This document shows positions 23,630 to 32,959 of a stretch of DNA of 52,399 nucleotides, one piece after another. The stretch is from Spirochaetales bacterium. Its GTDB lineage: Bacteria > Spirochaetota > Spirochaetia > Sphaerochaetales > Sphaerochaetaceae. The stretch covers positions 1 to 52,399 of the forward strand of contig JAFUXI010000058.1 in NCBI GenBank assembly GCA_017470995.1, written 5' to 3'. Each line of letters begins with the position of its first letter. Position 1 is the stretch's first letter. A program made the translations under genes and the position numbers. The notes below the pieces were generated by a model. The model worked only from the letters and a program-made list of their open reading frames with translations, was not told the DNA's origin and did no database searches.

Positions 23630-25603
23630 ATGATAGAAATCGATAGCATCAAAGGCATTTCTGGTCCGGACGGTAGGGTAATTCCCATACCTGAAATCTC
23701 CGTCGGCCGCGGGAAGTCCGATATCTCGATGTACAGGGGAAACTTCAAGGTCAGTGAGAAGCGTATCTCCTGGTTCTGCCTCAAGACTTCCGCTGAAGGA
23801 GATCGTGTCGTCTACCGCGCATCCGATACCGAGATAGAACTCAGGGCGGAGGAGGACAACGGGTTTGTCAGGCTGTCCTTCAGCCTCGTCCGCGGGAATT
23901 GGAACAGATTCCTCATTTCCCTGCCTGCATCTTCCCATGAGGCTGTATACGGAGGAGGCGAGCAGTACTCCTATTTCAATCTCAGGGGACACCGGTTTCC
24001 GATCATGACAAGGGAGCAGGGAGTGGGAAGACGATACTTCAGGCCCCTGACCATACTGGCACAGATGCATGACAAGGCCGGCGGTGCATACCATACCACC
24101 TACTATCCGCAGCCTACTTTCGTTTCCAGTGAGAACTACTTTGTCCACGTTGAAAGCTTCGACTATGGGACACTTGATTTCAGAAAGCATGATTGCCACA
24201 GAATAATGTCCTATAGTCTGCCTAAGAGCATTGTTTTCGGCTTCGGGAATTCGTTACAGGATACCGCTGCAAAAGTCAGCCTTCTTCTGGGAAGGCAGGA
24301 GATCCTTCCCGATTGGGTTCATGACGGCATGATCCTGGGAGTCCAGGGTGGAACCGATGTTGTCCGCGGCAAGCTGGAAAAGGCAAAGGCTGCCGGCGTG
24401 AATGTCTGTGCCCTGTGGGCGCAGGACTGGTCCGGAAAAATTGTCACCTCCTTCGGCAAGCGTGTGCTGTGGAACTGGAAATGGAACCCCGAGATGTACC
24501 CGGGACTGGATACCTGGATTCCTGAGCTCGAGAAGCAGGGAGTGCGTTTCACTTCCTATATCAATCCCTACCTGATAAAGGGAAAGAGCCTCTGCGATGA
24601 AGCCGCTTCCAAGGGTTACCTGATGAAGAACAGCGCAGGGGAAGACTATTTCATCGACTTCGGGGAGTTCGACTGCGGTCACGTGGATCTTACCAATCCG
24701 CAGGCCTTCGAGTGGTACAAGGGCAAGATCAAGGAGAACATGATCGCCTTCGGCTGCAAGGGCTGGATGGCAGATTTCGGCGAGTACCTTCCGACCGATG
24801 CCGTGGTCTACAGCGGCATAAGCGGTACCGAGGCCCACAACATGTGGCCCGGCCTTTGGGCAAGACTCAACCGTGAGGCCCTTGAGGAAACCGGCAACAT
24901 GGACAAGGTCATCTTCTTCATGAGAAGCGGCAATGCCCAGAGCCCGCGCTATGCACAGAGCATCTGGGCCGGAGACCAGAACGTAGACTGGTCTCGTGAT
25001 GACGGCATAGGTTCCGTGATTCCTGCGGCGCTTTCGCTGGCATACAGCGGCCACGGGATCTCTTTCAGCGATATCGGAGGATACACGACGGTTGCCTGGC
25101 TGAAGAGAACCAAGGAGCTTCTTCTCAGATGGACCGAGATGAGCTGTTTCTCCCCTGTCATGAGAACCCACGAGGGCAACAGACCGCAGACCAACTGGCA
25201 GTTCGATTCCGATGACGATACTCTGTCTTACATGGCCTTCTGGTCTGACCTTCACAAGAAACTCAAGCCTTACATCGTTTTCTGTGAAGAGGAGAACAGG
25301 GACAGGGGTCTGGCGGTCATGCGACCCATGAACTGGTTCAGCAAAGATAGCTGGGCACGCAACTGCGTCAGCCAGTACATGCTCGGGCCGGAGCTTCTTG
25401 TCGCCCCGATTCTGAAGAAGGGGGCAAAGAGCCGCCATGTATGGCTTCCTGAAGGCACCTGGGTCCATCTCTTTACCGGCAAGGTCTACCGCAAGGGCCT
25501 GTATCAGATCTCTTCGAGAATCGAAGACAGGAGCATCCCGGTCTTCTATAGACAGGACGGCACCTGGGCGTCATTCTTTGATAAAATAAGGTCTGTGCTA
25601 TAA
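23630..25603 (+). CDS. yihQ: GH31 sulfoquinovosidase
   Basis: A 657-aa GH31 glycosidase that releases SQ from sulfoquinovosyl glycerol or lipids. All key YihQ residues recur 23 positions earlier than in E. coli: Q265 (Q288), R278 (R301), W281 (W304) in FGKRVLWNW, nucleophile D382 (D405) in WMADFGEYLP, acid/base D449 (D472) in AGDQ, and Y485 (Y508) in DIGGYTT. The Arg/Trp/Tyr set recognises the sulfonate, so specificity is well supported. There is no signal peptide, so it acts in the cytoplasm and the intact glycoside must be imported. GGAGAGG precedes ATG 23630. Confidence 0.93.
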   Translation: MIEIDSIKGISGPDGRVIPIPEISVGRGKSDISMYRGNFKVSEKRISWFCLKTSAEGDRVVYRASDTEIELRAEEDNGFVRLSFSLVRGNWNRFLISLPASSHEAVYGGGEQYSYFNLRGHRFPIMTREQGVGRRYFRPLTILAQMHDKAGGAYHTTYYPQPTFVSSENYFVHVESFDYGTLDFRKHDCHRIMSYSLPKSIVFGFGNSLQDTAAKVSLLLGRQEILPDWVHDGMILGVQGGTDVVRGKLEKAKAAGVNVCALWAQDWSGKIVTSFGKRVLWNWKWNPEMYPGLDTWIPELEKQGVRFTSYINPYLIKGKSLCDEAASKGYLMKNSAGEDYFIDFGEFDCGHVDLTNPQAFEWYKGKIKENMIAFGCKGWMADFGEYLPTDAVVYSGISGTEAHNMWPGLWARLNREALEETGNMDKVIFFMRSGNAQSPRYAQSIWAGDQNVDWSRDDGIGSVIPAALSLAYSGHGISFSDIGGYTTVAWLKRTKELLLRWTEMSCFSPVMRTHEGNRPQTNWQFDSDDDTLSYMAFWSDLHKKLKPYIVFCEEENRDRGLAVMRPMNWFSKDSWARNCVSQYMLGPELLVAPILKKGAKSRHVWLPEGTWVHLFTGKVYRKGLYQISSRIEDRSIPVFYRQDGTWASFFDKIRSVL

Positions 25604-25620
25604 TCGATGCGGAGGCGAAC

Positions 25621-26589
25621 ATGCGCTTATTGAAAAGGATTCTCTCTGTTCTGGCATTTGTTGTACTGGCAATCCTGATTGTCTACGGTGTTGCCATGCT
25701 TCTCGGAAAATGGATTCTTTATCCCGATTTCTCCCGTCAGGCCAAAAAGGGTGTTCTGATTCCCGATCTTTCGAAGGGATTCACGCCGCAGGGTGTGAGC
25801 TATCTGGACGGTGAGGAATGCACCCTGATCTGCGGCTACTATCCCGGAAGCGAGGCTTCGCGCATCTACATGGTGTACGCCGACGGTCGAGTGAAGGAGA
25901 TTCCGCTCAAGAGGGAGAACGGAGATATCTACACCGGCCACGCCGGAGGCCTTACCGCGACAGATGATTTCGTCTATATCAGCAATGCCTCCAAGCTGTT
26001 CGTGCTACGGACCGAAGACCTTGTGAAAGCCGCATCAGGAGACTATGTAAGCTTTGTCGGCTACATTCCGGTGCCGTGCAGGGCATCGTTCTGTGCCTCC
26101 GATGATGAATATGTGTATGTCGGCGACTACCATGCCAACGGCTACGAGACCGATGAAAGCCACAGACTGAAGACCTCCGACGGAGAGTATCAGGCAATGG
26201 TTTTCGCCTACAAGCTGGATGGCGGACAGGCTTTCGGCCTTCAGACGGTTCCGTCCGAGGCCTTTGCAGTACGTGATTTCGTACAGGGCTTCACGGTCTG
26301 CGGGGGCAAGGCCTTCATGTCCTGCTCGCACGGTTTTGCCTCGTCGAATCTCTATTCGTACAACCTAGGGCAGCCTGACGGAACCTTCGTGCAGGACGGC
26401 AGGGAGATACCGCTCTATATCCTGGACAGCAGAAAGCAGTCCGGAAGGCTCAGAATGCCCCACATGAGCGAGGACATCGAGGTCCGTGGCTCAGAGCTGC
26501 TGGTAGGCTTCGAGTCATCGGCAAAGAAGATGGCTGCCGGCTTTGTTCCGTGCTCGCTGAAGAACGTTATGGTTCTTCCGCTTATCTGA
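25621..26589 (+). CDS. Membrane-anchored propeller-like protein, unknown function
   Basis: A 322-aa protein. Residues 7-30 form one transmembrane helix (ILSVLAFVVLAILIVYGVAMLL), followed by an extracytoplasmic domain with repeated short beta segments: PQGVSYLDGEECTLICGYY, HAGGLTATDDFVYISNAS, RASFCASDDEYVYVGDYH and VQGFTVCGGKAFMSC. This four-plus-blade pattern suggests a beta-propeller. No enzyme motif is visible. It follows the sulfoquinovosidase by 17 bp with GGAGG before ATG 25621, so it is probably the last gene of the SQ operon. A substrate-binding or scaffold role is conceivable but unsupported. The end overlaps the convergent GH31 by 8 bp. Confidence 0.6.
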   Translation: MRLLKRILSVLAFVVLAILIVYGVAMLLGKWILYPDFSRQAKKGVLIPDLSKGFTPQGVSYLDGEECTLICGYYPGSEASRIYMVYADGRVKEIPLKRENGDIYTGHAGGLTATDDFVYISNASKLFVLRTEDLVKAASGDYVSFVGYIPVPCRASFCASDDEYVYVGDYHANGYETDESHRLKTSDGEYQAMVFAYKLDGGQAFGLQTVPSEAFAVRDFVQGFTVCGGKAFMSCSHGFASSNLYSYNLGQPDGTFVQDGREIPLYILDSRKQSGRLRMPHMSEDIEVRGSELLVGFESSAKKMAAGFVPCSLKNVMVLPLI

Positions 26590-28927
26590 CGTAGGAGCCT
26601 CTGAAGGAAACCTGCAATCCGTCCAGTTCTTTCGCAGTAAGCGTGATATCTTCGGAGAACCCTTCAGGGAAGGCGATTGTTATCTTTCTGTTTTTGAGGG
26701 TCTCTCTGTTTCCGCAGTGCTGAAGACGTGCCTGTACTGTACCCTTGCAGGCTTTTTCATCATAGCTTACTGCAAATTCCCAGATGTTGTGGCTGCTTTC
26801 GGTGATTTCCGAAACGCCGTCGTCCTCGAAGTAGGAGAAGGTGAACTCTCCGTTCTTGGGAAGGACAAGCATTTTAAGGTTGCCGAAGAAGCCGATTGTC
26901 AGTTTTCCCGGTTTCTCTGAAAGCGGAATGATGCTTCCTGCCTTGTAGAAATACCAGACTGCATCCAGCGGGGCATCGAATGTCCTTTCCGTTTTGCCGC
27001 AAAACAGTCTGCCGAGCCTCGGACTGTACCAGGAATCTCCTTGGGGGAATCTCACCGTCCTCCGTGTCTGGTCCTGGTTCAGGACCGGGGATTTGAGGAC
27101 GCTTCTTCCGAACAGGAAGTCTTCCTGATCGGTCTCGAGGGTATCGTCATCGGGATATTCCAAAAGAAGTAGTCTTTCTAGCGGCTCGCCGGTGAGGCTG
27201 CTGTGGCGGGCCTCATTGTAGATGTAGGGGATGTGGCGGTAGTGGTCCAGAAGGGCTTCTCTGATCAGGGGCAGGACCTCCGGGAACTTCCAGGGTTCGG
27301 TGGGCCTGTCGTCCTCGCGCCAGGAGTGGATTACGAAACGGCTCTGGAAGATTGCGCTCTGACAGCATCTGACAAGCAGCTCCGCGCTCGGTTCGGGGCC
27401 GTAGAAGCCTCCGAGGTCGTGGCCGACAAACGGTATGGCGCTGATTCCCATGCTCAGGCTCTGGAACTGGTTGTACCTGAGGGTCCTGAAGTTGCTGCTG
27501 TTGTCTCCGCTCCAGGTACGTGCATACTTCTGGATTCCCGCATAACCGCTTCTGGAGTAGATCCAGGGGCGGATGTGGGGATTCTTTTCCCTGCAGGCCT
27601 GGTAGGCCGTGCGGACCATGAGAACGGGGTAGGTGGTACGGATGCAGTAGGCCTTCATCTCGGGGTCCGAGAATTCAAACTCGTTGTTGTCGTTCCAGAT
27701 TCCCTCGGCTCCGCTGTCCAGATATGCCTCTTTGAGTTTTTCCTTCCACCATGAGCAGGCAGCAGGGTTTGCAAAGTCGATGAAGGAAGCATCGCCGCCC
27801 CAGAAGTACTCGACAATGGGTTTTCCCGAATTGTCCTTGACGAAGTAGCCCTTGTCCGCCAGCTCATTGTACTGAGGATGGGTTTTCAGGATCCCGGGTT
27901 TTATGTTGAAGAGAAGGTGATAGCCGCGTTCATGAAGTTCGGATATGAAAGCAGCAGGGTCGGGGAACTTTCGCCGGTTCCACACGAATGCGTGTCTCAG
28001 TCCGTCATCAGATTTCAGATATCCGGAAGAGACATACATGCCTTCGCACGGAAGCCCATGCTCTTCCACATCGGAGAAAAACTTCTCGATCCTGCTCTGC
28101 GCATCATAGGCTTCCACATAGTTCATGGAAGATCCCAGATACCCGAACGAGTAGAGCGGCGGAAGGGCAGGATGTCCCGTAAGAGTGCAGTATCGGCCAA
28201 GAACCTGCCTGTAATCATCGCCGAGAAGCAGAAAGAATCTGAACGGACCACCGTTTATGTTTGCCGACCAGTAGAACGGGCTTTCCTTGCCGAGATCGAT
28301 TGCCTCGATGCATGGGGAGGCGAAGAAGTAGCCCGCAAGGGCCTTGCTTTTCCTTTTGAACCTGAGAACGAACGGTATGCTCTTGTAAAGGGGGTCGGAG
28401 AAACCGGCATCATAGCCCAGGGCATCCTTGTTGTACATCCGGTACCTGTTGCCCCTGTGGTCGGGGTTTCCGCTCTTGTCTCCCAGGCCGAAGAACATAT
28501 CGGAATCATCAAGGGCAAAATCAAAACTTCCCGTGCTGCGCTTTCCCTCTGATATGAAGCTGAACTGTGACTGGGGAATCACGGTGTCCTTTCCGCCTGC
28601 CTTGCCTCCGTGGACAACAAGACCGTTTCTGGATACGGTGACCGTTGCATTGTCCTTGGAAACCAGTATTTCAGTGTTCTCAAGGGATATGGACCAACAG
28701 TTCGGCTTCTCCGAAAGAACTGAATTCTGATAGCTTACTTTGGTGCTGTATAGTCCTTTTATTGAATAATCAAGGTATTTTGGAACATCGTATGAATCGA
28801 CGTTGTATTCAAATAGAATTGAATCGGGATTATAAAAACCTACTTCAAGGCTGCCGTTGGCGGTCTTGAAAATGAATCCGTTTGAAGCTGATTTTATGTC
28901 AATTACCTTTCCAAGTTCGGTTTTCAC
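26582..28927 (-). CDS. GH31 glycoside hydrolase, specificity unresolved
   Basis: A 781-aa GH31 enzyme distinct from the sulfoquinovosidase. The nucleophile is D413 in GIWNDNNEFEF and the acid/base is probably D475 in WSGDN. WNDNNE resembles the alpha-glucosidase-like WNDMNE rather than YihQ, and the sulfonate-binding KRVLW motif is absent. No signal peptide. The GTG start at 28927 is preceded by AAGGAATG. It is divergent from a GPH sugar importer, the pairing seen for yicI-yicJ, so cytoplasmic hydrolysis of an imported alpha-glycoside is likely. A role on SQ glycosides is possible only as an accessory. Confidence 0.85.
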   Translation of the reverse strand: MKTELGKVIDIKSASNGFIFKTANGSLEVGFYNPDSILFEYNVDSYDVPKYLDYSIKGLYSTKVSYQNSVLSEKPNCWSISLENTEILVSKDNATVTVSRNGLVVHGGKAGGKDTVIPQSQFSFISEGKRSTGSFDFALDDSDMFFGLGDKSGNPDHRGNRYRMYNKDALGYDAGFSDPLYKSIPFVLRFKRKSKALAGYFFASPCIEAIDLGKESPFYWSANINGGPFRFFLLLGDDYRQVLGRYCTLTGHPALPPLYSFGYLGSSMNYVEAYDAQSRIEKFFSDVEEHGLPCEGMYVSSGYLKSDDGLRHAFVWNRRKFPDPAAFISELHERGYHLLFNIKPGILKTHPQYNELADKGYFVKDNSGKPIVEYFWGGDASFIDFANPAACSWWKEKLKEAYLDSGAEGIWNDNNEFEFSDPEMKAYCIRTTYPVLMVRTAYQACREKNPHIRPWIYSRSGYAGIQKYARTWSGDNSSNFRTLRYNQFQSLSMGISAIPFVGHDLGGFYGPEPSAELLVRCCQSAIFQSRFVIHSWREDDRPTEPWKFPEVLPLIREALLDHYRHIPYIYNEARHSSLTGEPLERLLLLEYPDDDTLETDQEDFLFGRSVLKSPVLNQDQTRRTVRFPQGDSWYSPRLGRLFCGKTERTFDAPLDAVWYFYKAGSIIPLSEKPGKLTIGFFGNLKMLVLPKNGEFTFSYFEDDGVSEITESSHNIWEFAVSYDEKACKGTVQARLQHCGNRETLKNRKITIAFPEGFSEDITLTAKELDGLQVSFRGSYVR

Positions 28928-29008
28928 TGTCCATTCATTCCTTGAAATTAAACAACATTTAGTAAAAGTACTGTGTTATCATTCTAAGTTGAATTAGGAG
29001 GAAAGTAA

Positions 29009-30487
29009 ATGAGCGAAAGCTACATCTCGCGCACCAGCGGCCTTAAGACAAAAGACTATCTCGGCTATGCCATGGTCGATACCGCAGGATGCTTCACATT
29101 CGCACTCGTGACCACACTGTTGCAGAAATTCTACACCGACGTGTTCCACCTGAGTCCGTTGTTCATCATGATCATGTTCGTCGTTGCCCGCGTATGGGAC
29201 GGAATCAACGACCCGATCATGGGACGTATTGCCGATACAGTCCATCCGGGAAAGAACGGCAGATACCGCAGATGGATACTGTATGCAGCAGTTCCCCTTA
29301 CATTGTCAGCCATCCTGATGTTCTTCAGATGGCCGGGACTCGGAGAGGCGGAGAACTACGGGCGCACATGTATCTACGCTACCGTTACCTATATCCTCTA
29401 CGGAATGGTCTACACCATGCTGCAGATTCCCTACGGTTCGCTGGCTTCGGTTGTCACGACTGACCATCATGAGAGAAGCAAGCTTTCAGTATGGAGATCC
29501 ATGGGAGCCGCCCTCGGTTCCATTCCGGCTCTTGCCCTTGCAAGCTTCGCATATGCCAAGAGACTTGATGCTTCGGGAAATCCCGTGATCGGAGAGAACG
29601 GAAAGCCGATTACGGATCTCATGTACAAGCCTGTCATCACCGGCGTCATTGCCATCTCACTGATTGCCATGGTCCTGCTTTTCATCAGCTACAAGCTCAA
29701 CAAGGAAAGGGTCAAGACCAAGCCGCAGCCGAAGGAGAAGGGTGCCGGCATGAAGGCCATAAGGATCCTGTTCAGGAACAGGTCGTTCGTAGCCATCAGC
29801 CTGGTGTCCATGCTGCTTCTTGCAGGTCAGATGTTCACACAGAGCTTCTACACATATCTGTTCAACGATTACTTCCATGCAAACTGGATGAACCTTGCAT
29901 CCCAGGCCTGCACATACTCTCCGATGCTGGTCTTCATGTTCTTCCTGCCCAAGATGGCCAGGAGCAAGGGAAAGAAGGAAATCACCTCATGCGGAATGAT
30001 ACTTGCAGCTGTTGCAAACCTCGTCCTGTTCTTCCTCCGCGGCGTGGCCCCCGAGAAGCTCATCTGGCCGTTCCTCGGACTCTGTCTGATCAGCGGATTC
30101 GGCCTTACCGTGCTTGTCATGCAGCTCTGGGCAATGGTTGCCGATACCATCGATGACATCTATGTCAAGACAGGATCCAGAGACGACGGAACCGCTTATT
30201 CCTACTTCGCTTTCTTCCGCAAGCTCGGCCAGGTCGTTGCAGCCATCTGTGTCAACGGAGCCCTGATGGGAATGAACTACAAGTACGAGAAGGGTGCGGT
30301 GCAGACTCTGGAGAACCTCAAGAGCATGTACAACCTCGCAACCCTGATACCCGCCGTAATGTTCGGAATCATGAGCATTCTGCTTCTGTGGGCATATCCG
30401 CTTTCAAAGCAGCATGTGGCGGACCTGCAGGTTGCCAAGGAACAGAAGCTCAAGGAGCACTACGAGAGCAAGAAGATCGATATCTGA
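29009..30487 (+). CDS. GPH-family glycoside:cation symporter
   Basis: A 492-aa transporter with about twelve membrane spans. KDYLGYAMVDTAGCFTFALV, FVVARVWDGINDPIMGRIAD and NGRYRRWILYAAVPL are the GPH (MelB/YicJ/YihO) signatures. GPH proteins import sugars and glycosides with Na+ or H+. E. coli uses the GPH members YihO/YihP with its SQ cluster, so this one is a candidate importer for SQ glycosides. It is also the natural partner of the divergent GH31. AGGAGG lies 7 bp before ATG 29009. A strong terminator follows. Confidence 0.88.
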   Translation: MSESYISRTSGLKTKDYLGYAMVDTAGCFTFALVTTLLQKFYTDVFHLSPLFIMIMFVVARVWDGINDPIMGRIADTVHPGKNGRYRRWILYAAVPLTLSAILMFFRWPGLGEAENYGRTCIYATVTYILYGMVYTMLQIPYGSLASVVTTDHHERSKLSVWRSMGAALGSIPALALASFAYAKRLDASGNPVIGENGKPITDLMYKPVITGVIAISLIAMVLLFISYKLNKERVKTKPQPKEKGAGMKAIRILFRNRSFVAISLVSMLLLAGQMFTQSFYTYLFNDYFHANWMNLASQACTYSPMLVFMFFLPKMARSKGKKEITSCGMILAAVANLVLFFLRGVAPEKLIWPFLGLCLISGFGLTVLVMQLWAMVADTIDDIYVKTGSRDDGTAYSYFAFFRKLGQVVAAICVNGALMGMNYKYEKGAVQTLENLKSMYNLATLIPAVMFGIMSILLLWAYPLSKQHVADLQVAKEQKLKEHYESKKIDI

Positions 30488-30510
30488 TCATTTATACGCA
30501 ATAAACAGAG

Positions 30511-30543
30511 ACGCCAAGGTTTTCGGACCTTGGCGTTTTTTTT
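30511..30543 (+). terminator. Rho-independent terminator after the GPH symporter
   Basis: ACGCCAAGGT and ACCTTGGCGT are perfect 10-bp arms (30511-30520 and 30527-30536) around a 6-base loop, followed by a run of eight T ending at 30543. The minus-strand side has no comparable T run, so it serves the plus-strand gene. Confidence 0.95.
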
Positions 30544-30551
30544 CAAAGAAC

Positions 30552-31298
30552 TCAAAGGACTTTTCTCAGGAAATCCTGAAGTCTTGGGCTCTGGGGATTG
30601 CCGAAGATCTGTTCGGGAGTGCCTTCCTCCACGATCTTTCCGTCGGCCATGAAGACAACGCGCTTTGCGACTTCACGGGCAAATCCCATCTCGTGCGTGA
30701 CGATGACCATCGTCATTCCTGTTTCGGCAAGCTCCCTGATGACCTCAAGGACTTCTCCGACCATCTCCGGGTCAAGGGCGCTTGTCGGCTCGTCGAACAG
30801 CATGACTTCGGGCTCCATCATCAGGGCCCTGACGATGGCCACACGCTGCTTCTGTCCGCCCGAGAGCTGGATGGGGTAGGCGTTGGCCCTGTCTTCCAGA
30901 CCTACGCGCTTGAGAAGCTGCAGCGCCTTGGCTTCGGCCTGTTCCTTGCTCATCTTCCTGACCTTCATCGGGGCAAGGGTCATGTTCTGGAGAACGGTCT
31001 TGTGCGGGAAGAGGTTGAAGTGCTGGAACACCATGCCCATCTTTCGGCGGTGTTCGTCTATGTTTTTCTTGGCCTTGGTTATATCCGTGCCGTCGAAGAT
31101 GACTTCTCCCGATGTGGGGATTTCCAGCAGGTTCAGGCACCTGAGGAAGGTGGATTTCCCGCTTCCGGAGGGGCCGATGATGACCGTGACATCTCCTTTT
31201 GCAATTGAGTAGGACACGTCATCGACTGCCTTGAGATCGCCGTTGTAGTAATACTTGCAGAGGTTTGAGACCTTAATCAGCTTATCTTCTGTCGCCAC
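30552..31298 (-). CDS. ABC transporter ATP-binding protein, polar amino acid type
   Basis: A 248-aa GlnQ-type ATPase with Walker [10 protein letters not shown], signature [15 protein letters not shown], Walker [14 protein letters not shown] and switch His in IVTHEMGFA. The start is GTG 31298, preceded by AAGGAGG, and overlaps the permease stop by 17 bp. It is the last gene of the second amino-acid ABC operon in the window, transcribed leftward, and differs substantially from the copy at 14139-14882. Confidence 0.95.
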   Translation of the reverse strand: MATEDKLIKVSNLCKYYYNGDLKAVDDVSYSIAKGDVTVIIGPSGSGKSTFLRCLNLLEIPTSGEVIFDGTDITKAKKNIDEHRRKMGMVFQHFNLFPHKTVLQNMTLAPMKVRKMSKEQAEAKALQLLKRVGLEDRANAYPIQLSGGQKQRVAIVRALMMEPEVMLFDEPTSALDPEMVGEVLEVIRELAETGMTMVIVTHEMGFAREVAKRVVFMADGKIVEEGTPEQIFGNPQSPRLQDFLRKVL

Positions 31299-31980
31299 GG
31301 CTCATCCTCCTTTCGAAATATGCGATTATCTTGATGGTCGGGAAGGTAAGGCAGAAATAGACTGCCGTCGCAATCAGAAGCGGCTCTGCAATCCTGTAGG
31401 TGGCTCCCTTGGTGGCAGAGACTGCATACATGATTTCCTGTACGCCGATGGTGTAGCAGATGGACGATTCCTTTATGATGGTCACGAACTCGTTGGCAAT
31501 TGCCGGCAGGATGTTCTTGATTGCCTGCGGAAGGATGATCTCCTTCAGGGTCTGGCCGGAGGTGAGTCCCAGCGATCTTGCTGCCTCGGTCTGTCCGTGG
31601 TCGATCGACTGGATGCCGGCTCTGATTATCTCGGAGAGGTAGGCTCCGGAGTTCATGGACAGTGCGACGACTCCCGGAAGGAAGCGGTCGAAACGTATGA
31701 AACCGAAGAGCTTGAAGTTCGGAAGGCTGGTGTTGGCGAAGACAACGTAGTAGATGATGAAGAGCTGAACCAGCATCGGGGTTGCCCTGAAAAGCTCGAC
31801 ATAACATGTCGCGAACCAGGACAGGGGTTTGATCTTCGACATTCTCATCAACGCCAGAATAAGGGCGAAGATGAAGCCGAAGAGAACCGTCAGGGCTGAC
31901 AGCGACAATGTGCATATCAGCCCTTGCTCGAATAATTGGATATATTGCCAGGTCTTGGCAAAGCCTGCGGAAGAAAACAT
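31282..31980 (-). CDS. ABC transporter permease, polar amino acid type
   Basis: A 232-aa HisM/GlnP-type permease with about five membrane helices. [24 protein letters not shown] is the conserved periplasmic-side segment, and [23 protein letters not shown] is the EAA loop contacting the ATPase. It follows the binding-protein gene by 8 bp. Confidence 0.93.
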   Translation of the reverse strand: MFSSAGFAKTWQYIQLFEQGLICTLSLSALTVLFGFIFALILALMRMSKIKPLSWFATCYVELFRATPMLVQLFIIYYVVFANTSLPNFKLFGFIRFDRFLPGVVALSMNSGAYLSEIIRAGIQSIDHGQTEAARSLGLTSGQTLKEIILPQAIKNILPAIANEFVTIIKESSICYTIGVQEIMYAVSATKGATYRIAEPLLIATAVYFCLTFPTIKIIAYFERRMSRGDRR

Positions 31981-31988
31981 CTACAGCC

Positions 31989-32858
31989 TCAGTTCAGAAG
32001 GCCTTCGATGATGTTGCCGGATGCTTTGATGTTGGCCTCGTTTACGAACTCTCCCATGCTGCCGTCAGAAAGGGCCTGCTCAATTGCCCTGTTGACTCCC
32101 TCAAGCAGTGCCAGATTACCCTTGGAGACTCCCACGACGGAACCTTCCGCTTCGTACGGAACATCGCAGACGATTTCAAGGTCGGGATAGTTCTTCTTAT
32201 AGGATTCTGCAACGACTGTCTCGATGTAGGCTCCGTCGATCTTGCCTGTCAGAAGCTCTGCGATGATATCGGTGACCTTGGAGAGGGCGATGATGTCGGC
32301 GTTGGGTGAGAACTCGTTTGCCAGACCCATCTGGATGGAACCGACCTGAGCAGCCACTGAAACTTCTTTCTTGTTGGTATCGTCAAGGCTCTTGAACTTG
32401 TCTGCATTTGCCTTTGTTGTAACAAACGATTGCCCGCCTGTGTAGTAAACGGATGAAAATTCCATTACTTCTGCTCTTTCAGGCGCCGGGGAGTATCCTG
32501 CCATTCCTGCATCGACGTTCTTGTTCTGGACCTCCATGATGGTTCCGTCGAAGTCCATCGGGATGACTTCAAGCTCAAGTCCGAGGAAGTCTGCGATGTA
32601 CTTTGCAAGTGACATGTCGAAGCCTGCCAGGGACGGTACTCCGTCTTCGCCGATTGCATAGAACTCGTACGGAGCAAAATCAGGGGATGTTGCTACCGTG
32701 AACTTGCCCTTGTTGACAGTTGTGATTGCAGCCTTGAGCTGATCAAGGGACATTGATGAATAGTCGGCATTTGCTTCAGATGCCTGTTCGGTTGCTGCTG
32801 CAGCAAAAACGGGAAGACTTATTGCCAGAATAATCAGAATGATTGCAAGTTTTTTCAT
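31989..32858 (-). CDS. ABC transporter substrate-binding protein, polar amino acid type
   Basis: A 289-aa SBP_bac_3 protein. The signal peptide MKKLAIILIILAISLPVFAAAA has no lipobox. A short linker precedes KGKFTVATSPDFAPYEFYAI, AGFDMSLAKYIADFLGLELE and FDGTIMEVQNKNVDAGMAGYSPAPERAEVMEFSSVYYTGG, the lobe and hinge motifs of lysine/histidine/cystine-type receptors. AAGGAC precedes ATG 32858. It is the first gene of the leftward operon. The ligand is not determinable, but the pocket region differs from the protein at 12678-13460. Confidence 0.92.
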   Translation of the reverse strand: MKKLAIILIILAISLPVFAAAATEQASEANADYSSMSLDQLKAAITTVNKGKFTVATSPDFAPYEFYAIGEDGVPSLAGFDMSLAKYIADFLGLELEVIPMDFDGTIMEVQNKNVDAGMAGYSPAPERAEVMEFSSVYYTGGQSFVTTKANADKFKSLDDTNKKEVSVAAQVGSIQMGLANEFSPNADIIALSKVTDIIAELLTGKIDGAYIETVVAESYKKNYPDLEIVCDVPYEAEGSVVGVSKGNLALLEGVNRAIEQALSDGSMGEFVNEANIKASGNIIEGLLN

Positions 32859-32959
32859 ATTATTGTCCTTCTTTGTGGTTTTTATGCAGTCAATATGCCA
32901 CTTTTGAGAATAATTGTCTAGAGTATGCAGAAAAAACTTAGAAAAATTGCATATTCATG

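Noticed and set aside
24254..25468. 404-codon open frame antisense to the sulfoquinovosidase
   Set aside because: The sense strand keeps all catalytic residues at fixed spacing, so the antisense frame is a by-product.
30511..30543. Bidirectional terminator for the ABC operon as well
   Set aside because: The minus-strand side of the hairpin is followed by CTCTGTTTATTG rather than a T run, so only plus-strand termination is supported.
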